Origin: Berghia stephanieae
Taxonomy: Eukaryota; Mollusca; Gastropoda; Nudibranchia; Aeolidiidae
Direction of reading: 5' to 3'
Length of the DNA stretch: 64,000 bases
Assembly (NCBI GenBank): GCA_034508935.3
Contig: CM067445.1
Coordinates: forward strand, 48,014,053 to 48,078,052
Positions 47,403 to 63,897 of the stretch are shown here, piece after piece; the stretch's first letter is position 1, and each line of letters starts with the position of its first letter. Position numbers and translations under genes: made by a program. The notes under the pieces are model-generated. The model made no database searches, was not told the origin of the DNA, and worked only from the letters and a program-made list of their open reading frames with translations.

Positions 47403-47595
47403 TTAAAATTTGACCAGAAAACTCGTCCTTCAAATATCGATCGATTAAAATTACACTCATCTTAGCAAAAACTCTCAATCCTGGGACCTCTTCTTGAAGT
47501 TCCAGATTTGAGAGTTTTTGTCAAGATGAGGGTTATTTTAATCGATCGACAAACGAGTAATTAGAAGGAGGAGTGTTCTGGCCAAATTTTCAAAA
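47403..47595. repeat. Family Y long-hairpin element, best copy
   Basis: Left half AAATATCGATCGATTAAAAT and AAACTCTCAATCCTGGGA. The right half has the inverted partners GATTTGAGAGTTTTTGTCA and TTTTAATCGATCGA, ending CTGGCCAAATTTT. Confidence 0.8.
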
Positions 47596-47729
47596 AGGTG
47601 TTGTTTATTTTCAGAGTACGACAGAATAGGTCGCATAGTGCAATGCTCTTTAAACTTGTCAAACAAATTTATCACAAAATTAGGGGGTAGATACGATCAA
47701 CACTCGGGGTAGAAACTATCGTGTTATTG

Positions 47730-47733
<4 letters not shown>

Positions 47734-47788
<55 letters not shown>

Positions 47789-47873
47789 AGAGAGAAGAGA
47801 GATAGAAAAGAGATAGATAGATAGATAGAGAGAAAGAGATAGATAGATAGAGATAGATAGAGAGAGAGAGAAC

Positions 47874-47913
<40 letters not shown>

Positions 47914-48036
47914 ATTGAGAGAAAGAGATAGATAGAGATAGAGAGAAAGAGAGAGATAGATAGAGAGAGAGAGAGAGAAAGAGAGATAGATAGATAGAGA
48001 TAGAGATAGATAGATAGATAGATAGAAGATAGAGAT

Positions 48037-48091
<55 letters not shown>
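47734..48091. repeat. (GA)n/(GATA)n array
   Basis: About 360 bases of GA and GATA repeat. The Ser/Leu-rich minus frames are artefacts. Confidence 0.95.
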
Positions 48092-48096
<5 letters not shown>

Positions 48097-48204
48097 CGCA
48101 TCTCTGTATAAATGGCTGAATGGAACAAAACAAGTATCACCAAACATTAGGGTAATTAATTAACGAACAGGTGTTTGGCAATTTACCTGTGTGGCTGTAT
48201 GTGT

Positions 48205-48262
48205 ATGTGTGTGTGTGTGTGTGTGTGTGTTGTGTGTGTGTGTGTGTGGTGTGTGCTGTGTG
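48205..48262. repeat. (GT)n microsatellite
   Basis: GT run with small breaks; a (TTG)n run follows at about 48413-48450. Confidence 0.9.
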
Positions 48263-48413
48263 TTATAATTCAACATTTGTTGTAACCGAATGGTATTGAT
48301 TAGTACACAGTTATACAAACTTAAAAATGTGTTTATTTTTTTGGAGATGATTATTTTTGTCCTCATATTTATTTGTTTTTGATCTATCTGGTTTCTTTTC
48401 TCTCTTTGCTGTT

Positions 48414-48449
<36 letters not shown>

Positions 48450-48674
48450 GATGTTTTTGATGTTGATTTGTTTTGTTTTGTTTCAAAATTGATTTATGAT
48501 GTCATTAGTAATAAGTTTCTTAAAGACAGTAATTTTTTTTTCAATTTCTCCTAATCTTTAAAATGAAATTGGAAAAAGAATCTAAATAATTTTCTTGAAT
48601 TAATACAATTGCTTTGTTTTGTAGTCTTATTATAAACTTATTGGTTATTGGTTTGTTTCAAAGATTTTAAATGC

Positions 48675-48975
48675 GTTCGGTTATGTGGTATTGTGGTATG
48701 ACGCGCACTTTCGAACGAAAGGTCTTGGGTTCGAGCCTCGCTCGGCGCATAGTTGACTCCTTGAAAAAGGCTCTTTACTTACATTTTCTCACTATGCTCA
48801 GGTGTAAAATGAGTACCTGGCCGTTAGCAACGTTGTCTCTGTCGGAAAAAATATATATTATCCCCTAACATGGCGTCATGTCTCGTTCTACATGTTACGT
48901 GTTGCTGTTGACCTTGTAAAGCGCTTTGAGCACGTTTAGTGGATATTGCGCTACATAAAAGCTCACATGAAAAAA
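48675..48975 (+). mobile_element. SINE-A copy
   Basis: Head GGTTATGTGGTATTGTGGTA, tail TTTAGTGGATATTGCGCTAC. Confidence 0.85.
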
Positions 48976-49027
48976 AAAAATCATTTGAAACTAAAAGAAA
49001 AAAATGAGCATTATATTAAATTATATT

Positions 49028-49290
49028 GGGCTTTTATATAGCCTTATATCCACTAAATGTGCTCAAAGCACTTTACAATGGTTTCCTTGGCCAATAGCAA
49101 CACTTAACATCAAGGACGGAACATGACGCCTGTTAGGCGATATTACAATTTTTTTCGGAAAGAGACAGCGCTGTTAACGGCCAGGTACTCATTTTACACC
49201 TGCGTACGGTGATAGAATGTGAGTAAAGAACCTTTTCCAAGGACTCAACTATGCGCGAGTGTCATATCACAAGACCGCATAATCGCAATA
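49028..49290 (-). mobile_element. SINE-A copy, inverted next to the last
   Basis: Minus-strand copy with a shortened head; it faces the copy at 48675 tail to tail. Confidence 0.8.
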
Positions 49291-49429
49291 ACATATTTCT
49301 CTATATTTTCTTAGACCGCCTAATACTTTTCATGATAACTTTTTATATTTTAAAGAAACTGTCCCATGTCTTTCAGACTTGCCCGATGTCTCTCATTTGA
49401 AGTTCGGAATTAAAACCAATTCACATTAA

Positions 49430-49614
49430 GATGCTGTGTGCTTGGCTAAGAAACTCACAACATTGCCATCCGGAAATATAACAGACCACACACAAATCTA
49501 TGTGTAACCTTGAACTTTTGTATTCTGGATAATACAGTTTAGTGAGAATTACTCAAACACGGATGGCAAACAACAATAACAAATACATGAGTGGCGTCAA
49601 CTTCGTTCTATCTA
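49430..49614 (+). mobile_element. Family U element
   Basis: GTGCTTGGCTAAGAAACTCA to AACTTCGTTCTATCTA. Confidence 0.75.
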
Positions 49615-49844
49615 AATTCTGTTAAATCATCGCCATGTAAAAAGATAGCCTGACACTGCCCAAAAATGACGTCAAAATACAAGTCTTTGGTCACAAAAGA
49701 AAACAAATCTTGTCAACCAATGAGATCACTTATTCCCTTGAGTTTAACTAACAACTCACTAGACGGTGCAAAAAACTAAAAAACGACGTCAAACTATAAG
49801 TCCTGGTGGATTCTTGTGTCAGGTTAGAAGTTAACGATGGCCAC

Positions 49845-49950
49845 GGTTTAATACAGTTCAGTGAGAATTATTCATAACGACGGATGTCAAAAAAAAAAAA
49901 AAAAAGTAAAACAATAACAAAGACATAGTGACGTCAACTTTTCGTCCAGC
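49845..49950 (+). repeat. Family U fragment (3' half)
   Basis: AATACAGTTCAGTGAGAATT to GTGACGTCAACTTTTCG, with an A-run inserted. Confidence 0.65.
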
Positions 49951-50069
49951 GACAAAGAATACTGGGTAATGACAACCTTGCTGCTTGAAGCTCGAAGAAA
50001 TAAATAACAAATAAATAGGAAATTGAATGAAAATTTGAATTTAATAAACAAAAACAGATAATGTGTACG

Positions 50070-50227
50070 TTTCGGGTTTCCCCTTTATCAACAAAACAAA
50101 ACGATGAATGAAACACTGAGGACGAGTGACAGATGTGTGAGTGGCGTTGAACTTCGTCATTCTCACGTCTCTTATTCGTCTTACTATTTCATTCATCGTG
50201 TTTTGTAAATAAAGGGGAAACCCGAAA
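50070..50227. repeat. Inverted repeat, arms about 42 bp
   Basis: TTTCGGGTTTCCCCTTTATC at 50070 faces AAATAAAGGGGAAACCCGAA ending at 50227; CGATGAATGAAA faces TTTCATTCATCG. The outer part carries a GGGGAAACCCGAAAC hairpin word. Confidence 0.8.
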
Positions 50228-50549
50228 TTTTTAAATGATAAGATTATCATTCATTTTGAATCTTTGAAGTCATCCTGGCATAAACTACAATGAGACGGTT
50301 GATCATGTAGTTATTTTTTCCAGCAACTGCAAACCATGCAAGACTCGTGGTTATCACAATAGGCAAATATAATGATACAACGTATCTTTGTAATAAAACA
50401 ATACGACAGTATTTAAGTTTATAATGAATTAACACTATTCCACACATACATAATAGCAAGATATTAGAATTTGAGACGCTGCCGAGGAGTCCCAGTCGGT
50501 TGATTTGGAGACGAACGGCTACAGTGATAAGTCATTATCAAGATGATGA

Positions 50550-50570
50550 TGATGATGATAATAATAAATA

Positions 50571-50603
<33 letters not shown>

Positions 50604-50695
50604 CAATAATAATAATAATGATAATAATAATAATATTGATAATATATAATGATAATAGTTCTGATGATAATAGTTCTGATATAATAGTTCTGATG

Positions 50696-50776
<81 letters not shown>

Positions 50777-50792
50777 GATAATGATAATGGCA

Positions 50793-50871
<79 letters not shown>

Positions 50872-50873
50872 TA
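50550..50873. repeat. (AAT)n/(AATA)n array
   Basis: Compound AT-rich array with a short GATAATAGTTCT tandem repeat at about 50645-50695. Confidence 0.95.
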
Positions 50874-50977
50874 TTACAATGTGACCAATCACATCAAGGC
50901 GGTATCATAGCTGAGTATATCAAATGATTAAAAGTGTTTTCAAAGTAAAATTCATTTTAAAATCCAACCTTCAATTT

Positions 50978-51246
50978 GTGCCATATCCCCTCAATCCGGT
51001 ACTATGTCGGGGGCGAACCAGATGATGAAAAGTTGATTTGATGTTAAAATTAACAAAGATATGACATTTTAATTTTTTGCTTCTTAAGAATCCATGTTCT
51101 TTTGTCTTGAAAAAAAAACAAAAACAACAACAACAACAACAGCAACAACTAATATTGCCAAAAGTCTCCTATTCCTGACTATAAATTCAACGATCATCTT
51201 CTCAGCCGCCCCGGCATAACACCGTTTTGAGACGATGGGTGACATA
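50978..51246 (+). mobile_element. Family V element
   Basis: GTGCCATATCCCCTCAATCC at the left, CACCGTTTTGAGACGATGGG at the right. It ends about 70 bases beyond the stop of gene B. Confidence 0.7.
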
Positions 51247-51313
51247 TTATCAGGTTTTTCCCCCTAACTTGACACCGCAATGAGACAACAGGCCACAAAC
51301 AATTAGCATATTA

Positions 51314-57420
<6,107 letters not shown>

Positions 57421-57575
57421 CTTGATGTGTGGGCTGAAATTGTACAGAAATGGAAAGTAGGCACAGCTATTAAATGCTACCCACCACATTCAAACGGTTT
57501 TATGTCGGCTTGAACGAGATTCTCTGAAATGAAAACGGTAATAATTCCACAATTCTATGACTCTTTGATTGAATC

Positions 57576-57866
57576 GGGGGTCCCGATAGCTCAGTTGGTA
57601 GAGCACTCGCTTCACACGCGATCGATCCCGGGCGGGTGCAGTAGAGAATTTTTCTGCCCCCCCCCCCCACCCCTTACCCCTGTCGACCCAGCAGTGATTG
57701 GGTAGCTAGGCCTGTTAGATCTCGCGGAAAGTAATTTGCGATAGACCAGCGTCCTATCCAAAGGGTAGCAAGCAATTGCTATTGTCCGTTTCGCGCTATA
57801 GAAACCAGGATAAACTGCGGCTCCATGGGCCTAATAGCTCTGAAGGACTACTCCTTTTTTTTTTAA
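57576..57866 (+). mobile_element. SINE-B copy, full length
   Basis: Head GGTCCCGATAGCTCAGTTGG, body CCAGCAGTGATTGGGTAGCT, end GAAGGACTACTCCTTTTTTT. A C-run of about 12 sits after the head. Confidence 0.88.
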
Positions 57867-58009
57867 TGATTGAATTTTAGAAGCCACACGTTTCAGGAAA
57901 AATGGTTGAATGAGTTATGGTTTCTTTTTATAGCAATAGTCTACTTGAATGGGAGATTTGATCTAATCAACGAAGACAGATGATATGGACGTTTCGGGTT
58001 TCCCCTTGT

Positions 58010-58155
58010 GATTAGGCAATTTGGGTCAGTGTCTGTTACACCTGGCGTAAAGTACCTTGCGATAGACTAAGCGTCCTATCCAAAGGGTTGCAAGCAATTG
58101 CTATTGTCCCTTTCACGTTAAAGAAACAGGGATACATTCCGGCTCCATGGGTAAA
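58010..58155 (+). mobile_element. SINE-B copy without head
   Basis: GTGATTAGGCAATTTGGGTC to CCGGCTCCATGGG. It is preceded by the word GACGTTTCGGGTTTCCCCTT. Confidence 0.7.
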
Positions 58156-58429
58156 ATTAACAATTGAAGAAAATATATTATACCACATTGTTTATGACTT
58201 ATCCCCAATTATTTTACCATGTCATATTATTATATTAGATTTATATTTAATTTTTTCTACCTAGGAAACCTTATACGTATTGGAGTCGCCTAAGGCGCTA
58301 CACCCGATTTGAGTATGAGCTAAGGTTATGTGACAAATAGAGGGCTTGTGAAGTTTACATCCGTATATCGGATGTAATGAGGAAATTATAATATTATTAT
58401 TTTTCCAATACCTAAAATTGATCTTTTAT

Positions 58430-58720
58430 ATATTGCGCAATATCCACTAAACGTGCTCAAAGCGCTTTACAAGGGGTCCATGGCCAACACTTAACATGTA
58501 GAACGAGACACAGACGACTGTTAGACGATATTACAATTTTTTCGGACAGAAACAACACGGTTAACGGCCAGGTACTCATTTTATACCTGAGTACGGTGAG
58601 AGAATGTTAGTAAATAAACTTTTCCAAGAACACAACAATGCGCCGCGCCGAGCTAGGCTCGAACCAAGGACCTTCCGATTCGAAAGCGACTGTCACACCA
58701 CAAGACCATATAGCCGCACC
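58430..58720 (-). mobile_element. SINE-A copy
   Basis: Full-length minus-strand copy. Confidence 0.85.
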
Positions 58721-58949
58721 TTTCCCAAAGGTTACGTCGTATTTCCCGACAAGGGGCTCATACTCAGTATCTCTGGTTTACAAGTCAAAGAGAACCGGAT
58801 GCAATACCACTATGGCAGTTACACTCTTTATACCTATGTGTAGGTTGACGTAATTAAGGAAATGTATACAGAGGCAATCCAGGAAACCATAGAAAAAAAA
58901 AAAGAAAGAAGAGGGTCATAAGGAAATACTCGTACTTATATAATAATAA

Positions 58950-59460
58950 AGAAGGAACGAAAATGACGTCATTCAGCTTTTTGTTATTAATATTGTTTTT
59001 AGCCAGCCATTTTTATAAGTTTTCACTTAATAGGATTCAGTAGTCGTAACGTCACTTCCTTCCTAATGACGCATGGTAACTTAGTAACACTGGTTCTAAA
59101 CTATCGGAACAATGGCGGATGCCCGTATGAAATATTTCTCCGGCGAGCATAAAAGCGTTTCCAGAGGAAAAAATTCCCATAAATTTGATCATGTTTTGAC
59201 TTTTACACATTCTGATCACAAAGCATACGAAAAGGGAATGAAAAGTTCTAGCCAGCATGAAGAATAAAAAGTAATGATTACTTTGTTTAGAACCAAGATG
59301 GCCGCCGTTGCCGGGCGCGTGACATCAGACTACTGAATCGTATTGTATTGATCAGACTATAAGCATTTAAGGTTACACATAATTTTGTGTGATTGATACG
59401 TTATATCCGGCTGTCGGATGCTGTGAATATTTTAACTGACCGCAAAGCATCAGTATAAAT
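58950..59460 (-). mobile_element. Diverged family U element split by family T
   Basis: 58950-59028 and 59346-59460 together follow the U order on the minus strand (AATGACGTCATT, TTTTTGTTATTA, then GACTATAAGCATTTAAGGTT, ATCCGGCTGTCGGATG). The T element sits between them. Confidence 0.7.
59029..59345 (+). mobile_element. Family T element, full length
   Basis: AATAGGATTCAGTAGTCGTA at the left, GACATCAGACTACTGAATCG at the right (inverted). Contains CAATGGCGGATGCCC and CCAAGATGGCCGCC. Confidence 0.8.
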
Positions 59461-59698
59461 TCCTACTCCCGTCTTTGACATAATCCAATTCAGGCAATGC
59501 GTTTACCACAGATTATCTCCCATCGTTGTGTCCAACGCATTGAATTCTAATAAGGAGAAAATACGGAAGTGACCTCATTTCTGAGGGCTCGATGATTTTT
59601 ACTTATAAACAAAACTCACAAAATGACACATTTCATTAAAACAACAAGCCACAACGTTGAGATACCCAGTCTTCTGAGTCTGGGTCTTTGTAATTTTC

Positions 59699-59890
59699 AA
59701 TGGGCACGATCTATATTACATTTCCATGTGCTCGAGGTCATTGGTCACATTGCAAAGTGTGCTCAAACTGACCCACATAGTGAAAAGTGTTCACAGTTTG
59801 AGAAATATCCAACGTTACAATTGGTCATTTTGCTCAGCATGACTCATGTGTATGCTTTCATAAACAAAGCAGTGTGTTTAGATACATTCA
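59699..59890 (-). repeat. Interspersed repeat X, inverted
   Basis: TTTCCATGTGCTCGAGGTCA to ACAAAGCAGTGTGTTT is the reverse of the copy at 17050. The 103-codon frame across it is part of the repeat. Confidence 0.75.
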
Positions 59891-59973
59891 GAAATGTCCA
59901 ATCGTTGGACAGCAATAAATCATGTGATCGATGACTTGGTTGGAGGAAACCATGAATATAGATCGCTCCCATT

Positions 59974-60030
59974 GGTCACCAATAGGGAAGAAAAGTGTGA
60001 TGTCCAAAAACTGGTTCCAATCTCACAAAT
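59974..60030 (-). repeat. Repeat W fragment, inverted
   Basis: AATAGGGAAGAAAAGTGTGA and CTGGTTCCAATCTCACA are the reverse of the W end. Confidence 0.6.
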
Positions 60031-60039
60031 AATCGGGAT

Positions 60040-60665
60040 AAATTCAATACCAGCCTACGAGATTTTAAAAAGTGAACTGTAAAAATACAAGCCCGTTCCG
60101 GTGCGTTAGGCCATGTTTAATCATCAAATAAACAAATAAACAAATAAAATTTAAATACCAGCCAGCAAGAATTTTTCAAAAAATGAACTGTAAAAATACA
60201 AGACCGTTCCGAGGCATAAGAATAAATTTAATCATCAAATAAACAACCACCCCCCCCCCACCAAAAAGACCCCCAAACAAAGAAAAGACAAAAACAAAAA
60301 CCAAACCAAAAAACCCTCCAAAAAACCCAACAACAATAAACATCAAAAACAAAAACAAAACAGGATAAATTCAATAGAAGGAACAAAGTTACCATCACTT
60401 AGCTTTTTGTTATTACTTTTAGACAGCACTCTCGCTAAATTCTATTAATCAAACTATAAACGTGAAAGGTTTTACATATACACAATTTAGTGTGTTGGAT
60501 TGTTTAATCAAGCTGGCGGAGGATGTGAGTATTTTACCTAAACGCACAGCATTAATAATAATTATTCTAGCTTATAATGATTTTGAAAAGTGAAATGTAA
60601 AGATGCAAGGCCGCTCCGAGGCTCTATCTAGATTTCATTCAACTAAACAAATAAACAGGATAAAT
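60040..60665. repeat. Three diverged direct repeats of about 100 bp
   Basis: Copies near 60040-60140, 60150-60245 and 60565-60665 share AAAATACAAG, CCGTTCCG and ATCAAATAAACAAA-type words. An A/C tract (60248-60360) and a U-like copy lie between the second and third. Confidence 0.7.
60395..60560 (-). mobile_element. Diverged family U element
   Basis: CTTTTTGTTATTACTTTTAG, CTCTCGCTAAATTCTATTAA and CAATTTAGTGTGTTGGAT follow the U order in reverse. Confidence 0.6.
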
Positions 60666-60684
60666 TTGATACAAGCCTACACAA

Positions 60685-60686
<2 letters not shown>

Positions 60687-60757
<71 letters not shown>
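60687..60757. repeat. (TA)n microsatellite
   Basis: About 35 TA units touching the inverted repeat below. Confidence 0.95.
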
Positions 60758-60762
<5 letters not shown>

Positions 60763-60936
60763 TAAAATATTTACCACAATGTTTGGGGCAGTCTACATCA
60801 ATGTTTCAGGCTTAATTTGCCATCTTCAGGACTGAGTTGTTTTGTCAACAATACAACTCAGTCCTGAAGATGGCAAATTAAGCCTGAAACATTGATGTAG
60901 ACTGCCCCAAACATTGTGGTAAATATTTTAAATAAT
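60757..60936. repeat. Perfect inverted repeat, 84-base arms, 12-base spacer
   Basis: 60757-60840 and 60853-60936 are exact reverse complements by my reading. The right arm on + contains CTGAAGA (60864-60870), a short GGC/GCC stem and GAAAC (60886-60890). Confidence 0.9.
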
Positions 60937-60996
60937 AATTCGCTCCATTACTACATGTCGAGCACTTTTCGTACCATATTTGTATCAAACACGATT

Positions 60997-60998
<2 letters not shown>

Positions 60999-61085
<87 letters not shown>
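60999..61085. repeat. (AT)n followed by (GA)n
   Basis: About 23 AT units, a short AAATAAA, then about 15 GA units. Confidence 0.95.
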
Positions 61086-61087
<2 letters not shown>

Positions 61088-61109
61088 GGAAAGAGTGGTG
61101 GTTAAGTAT

Positions 61110-61775
61110 GCGACCCATCGTCTTAAAAGAGTATTATGTCATGATGATACTGCTGAAGCTAAAAATAATTGAATTTACGATCAAATATTATTATAGGAAT
61201 GTAATGTTAAACTGTCTTGATTTATTGAGTAATACAGAGTATGGATGATGTGCGCTTGGATAAGAAACTCACAACATTGCCATCCGGGAATACTCGGACC
61301 AACACACAAAACTATGTGTAATCTTGAACTTTAATATTCTGATTAATACAATTTAGTGAGAATTACTCATAAACATGGATGGCAAACAAATAATAACAAA
61401 GACCCGAGTGACGTCAACTTCGTTCTATCTATCCACAAATCCTGGTAAATGGAGTGTTTCACTATTTTTTTCTTATTTATTCATATAATGTGCTACAGGT
61501 TGTCAAGATTTGGTTGAAAGATACTTTTCCTCATTGCAGAAGAGGTCAAATTTTGTCAAAATATTATTTATTTAAAACCAAATTGAATTAGATTGGGTTT
61601 TTAATTAGTTTTATTTTACTATTATCATGCATCCATATTGTGTGGACAATCTGTAGATTTACTTACAAAAATCAATATTTCATCGATTCTAATTTTTCGA
61701 CTTTGTAGCTTAAATTCACGTTTTTTTTACATCTACTTCATCCCGACATAATACCAGTTTGACTTTTTGGGTCAC
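61110..61775 (+). mobile_element. Family V element enlarged by an insertion
   Basis: Left end GCGACCCATCGTCTTAAAAG, right end GACTTTTTGGGTCACATG. It spans about 665 bases where others span 235-270; a U element lies inside. Confidence 0.7.
61247..61432 (+). mobile_element. Family U element nested in V
   Basis: GTGCGCTTGGATAAGAAACT to TCGTTCTATCTAT, less diverged than its host. Confidence 0.75.
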
Positions 61776-61834
61776 ATGTAGGGAGAATGAATTATTCTAA
61801 CGTAGTCATTGTAAAAAAAATAAACAACTTGAAC

Positions 61835-61970
61835 TTTTAAATAGCGCACTATCCATTAAACGTGCTCAAAGCGCTTTACAAGAGTCCCTGGCTAACAGCA
61901 ACACCAAATATGCAAAACAAGAAATGACGCCTGTTAGGCGATATTACAATTTTTCTGAACGGACGATAAC
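61835..61970 (-). mobile_element. SINE-A 3' part
   Basis: Minus-strand tail and body only, then a SINE-B copy follows. Confidence 0.75.
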
Positions 61971-61984
61971 AATTAATTGCTCGC

Positions 61985-62078
61985 TTTCCATTGGATAGCG
62001 TTTTGGTCTATCGAAAAGTACTTCCCTCTCATATCGAACAGACCCAACTACCCAATCACTGCTGGGAGACGGGGTTGG

Positions 62079-62115
<37 letters not shown>

Positions 62116-62230
62116 GGGGGGGGGGGAGGGAACTGGGGGTTAAAAGATAGCTGGACTTCACCCCTTTATTTGATCCCAGTCCCCTTGTGTGTAGAGTAAG
62201 TGTTCGACCAACTGAGCTACCGGGACCCCC
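61985..62230 (-). mobile_element. SINE-B copy with A-run and G-run inside
   Basis: Minus-strand copy; the head AGCTCAGTTGGTCGAACACT is near 62190-62220 in reverse. The body is split by about 27 A and 20 G. Confidence 0.75.
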
Positions 62231-62516
62231 CCCCCCCCCACCCCACCCCCAACTGGGCCAGTGACACAACCTAATTACGTTAACGCTAATTAAAGCGTGT
62301 CGTAAGGGTTGTTTGAGTTCAATCTTCCATCAAATGTTTTCCGTATATTATTATTACATAGTATTGATGTTATGAAATTGTCTTGGTTTTTCTCTCTTTC
62401 TTTATCTTCATATAAATTTATACCTTTGGGTGTTGCTACAAAACATCTCTATTGAGACTATGCGTTTAGGTAAAATACTCAAATGTAACTGCCAGATAAA
62501 AAATGCCAACACTATT

Positions 62517-62740
62517 TATAAGCTTCTTAGCCAAGCGCACAGCATCCAAAAGATAGTATGCGCTTGGCTAAGAAGCTCACAACATTGTCACCCAGAAGTA
62601 AAACGGATCAACACACACAACTTTGTGAAACCTTAAACGTTCATTGTCTGGTTAATACAGTTTAGTGAGAATTACTCACAAACATGTAGGGCAAAAAACA
62701 ATAACAAAGACCTGAGTGACGTCATCTTCATTCTATCTAT
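62517..62740 (+). mobile_element. Family U element with an inverted stub
   Basis: The main copy is 62550-62740. The 28 bases before it (AAGCTTCTTAGCCAAGCGCA) are the reverse of its own start, making a small foldback. Confidence 0.75.
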
Positions 62741-62749
62741 AGGCCGTTA

Positions 62750-63100
62750 GTGGCGGATATTTGTTTAAGTGTTTATACAGATAAGACGCCTAAAGGACGA
62801 CTGGTACAGTATAAAATTGAAATAATATGGCTTCTTGCAATGGGAAATAAGTGAAATATTATAAAGCTCATTGAACATGGTATTTCCATAGAAATGCGCT
62901 ATATAAATGTTCATATATCTTTTAAAATGTATTAACGTGTTCGACATACAAGCCTATATTTATTTCTACCCACCAATGTCCACCGGAGGAGACAGTTGAG
63001 GTCAGACAAACCAATCACTAGAGGTGCCGAAATGAGTCAATAAAATGGAGATAAAGATAAAGGGAGTAAATCTGACTCATGAATGAACAACACAAAACAA
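62750..63100. other. Intergenic, no gene
   Basis: A short GAAATGCGCTATATAAATG SINE-tail-like word at about 62893-62912; otherwise nothing recognised. Confidence 0.45.
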
Positions 63101-63130
63101 ACGACGTTTCGGCCTTTGGCCTTTTTCAAG
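63101..63130 (-). other. Hammerhead-core-like hairpin word
   Basis: Minus strand: CTTGAAAAAGGCC, AAA, GGCCGAAACGTCG. It resembles the CTGATGA, stem, GAAAC core of small ribozymes found with Penelope-like elements, but CTTGAAA deviates from the core. Confidence 0.4.
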
Positions 63131-63139
63131 TAAACACAA

Positions 63140-63895
63140 AATATATCAGGTCAGACAGATCGCCATAGTCAGAATCTCTCGAACTAAGGCGACCTTTCAC
63201 ATAAAACGTTATGTCCATCACACAGATCGTAACCCAATTTAGGGTATTTGGTAGTACACCGACAAAACGATTTTTTTTCTTTACATTTTAAGCAAGAAAA
63301 CTTTAAATTCACATCATAACAGTTAACACCCCTTCTGTGTAGTCTCTTATAGGAAAAAAACAATCAAGCTTAAAATGCATTAAAGACCGCATATTATGAC
63401 GTAATTATGTTCTTGACCCTAGTATCGAAGATGAGGTAAGCAGTTTATCCAAAAAGCAATGATTGCTGACTTCACATTTAAAAATAATTTTCCGTTCTCT
63501 GCACCGAACGGAACTTGTATTGAATTTGGACATCATATCTTGTTACGTCATTAAAATAAATACAAAGAAAAAGGGGAGTAATACGCAACAATGTCATGCA
63601 TTTTTTGTTGTTGACGCTTTGAAAAAAATTAAACTCAGCTGCTAATCTCGTCTTACGTTAAAATTCCATCGAATATTTTAATATTTTTAAATCAATTGAC
63701 TTAACAATGATTTTCATGGGAAATTGTACAACCGGGTGATATAATACCATTTTGGAACCATATTGCATATTTCGTAACCTCAGAGAAAGCCCTCCCGAGT
63801 TGGGTTTCCCATTGGTTCGAAAATTTATTAAAGGTCAAAATCGATCGATTACAATTTTTGTGAGCGTTCGACCACGAGCGCTTTCCCCCGTCTAT
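63140..63895. other. Intergenic, nothing recognised
   Basis: No supported gene. About 63810-63870 shares AAATCGATCGATTACAATTT with family Y. Confidence 0.45.
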
Positions 63896-63897
63896 AA

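Noticed and set aside
47672-48147. Three minus-strand frames of about 140 codons rich in Ser and Leu
   Set aside because: GA/GATA repeat artefacts.
57576-57650. A tRNA gene candidate (GATAGCTCAGTTGGTAGAGC)
   Set aside because: It is the head of a SINE-B copy and continues into the SINE body. Other tRNA-like boxes in the window are also SINE heads.
59623-59934. 103-codon frame
   Set aside because: It is mostly an inverted copy of repeat X.
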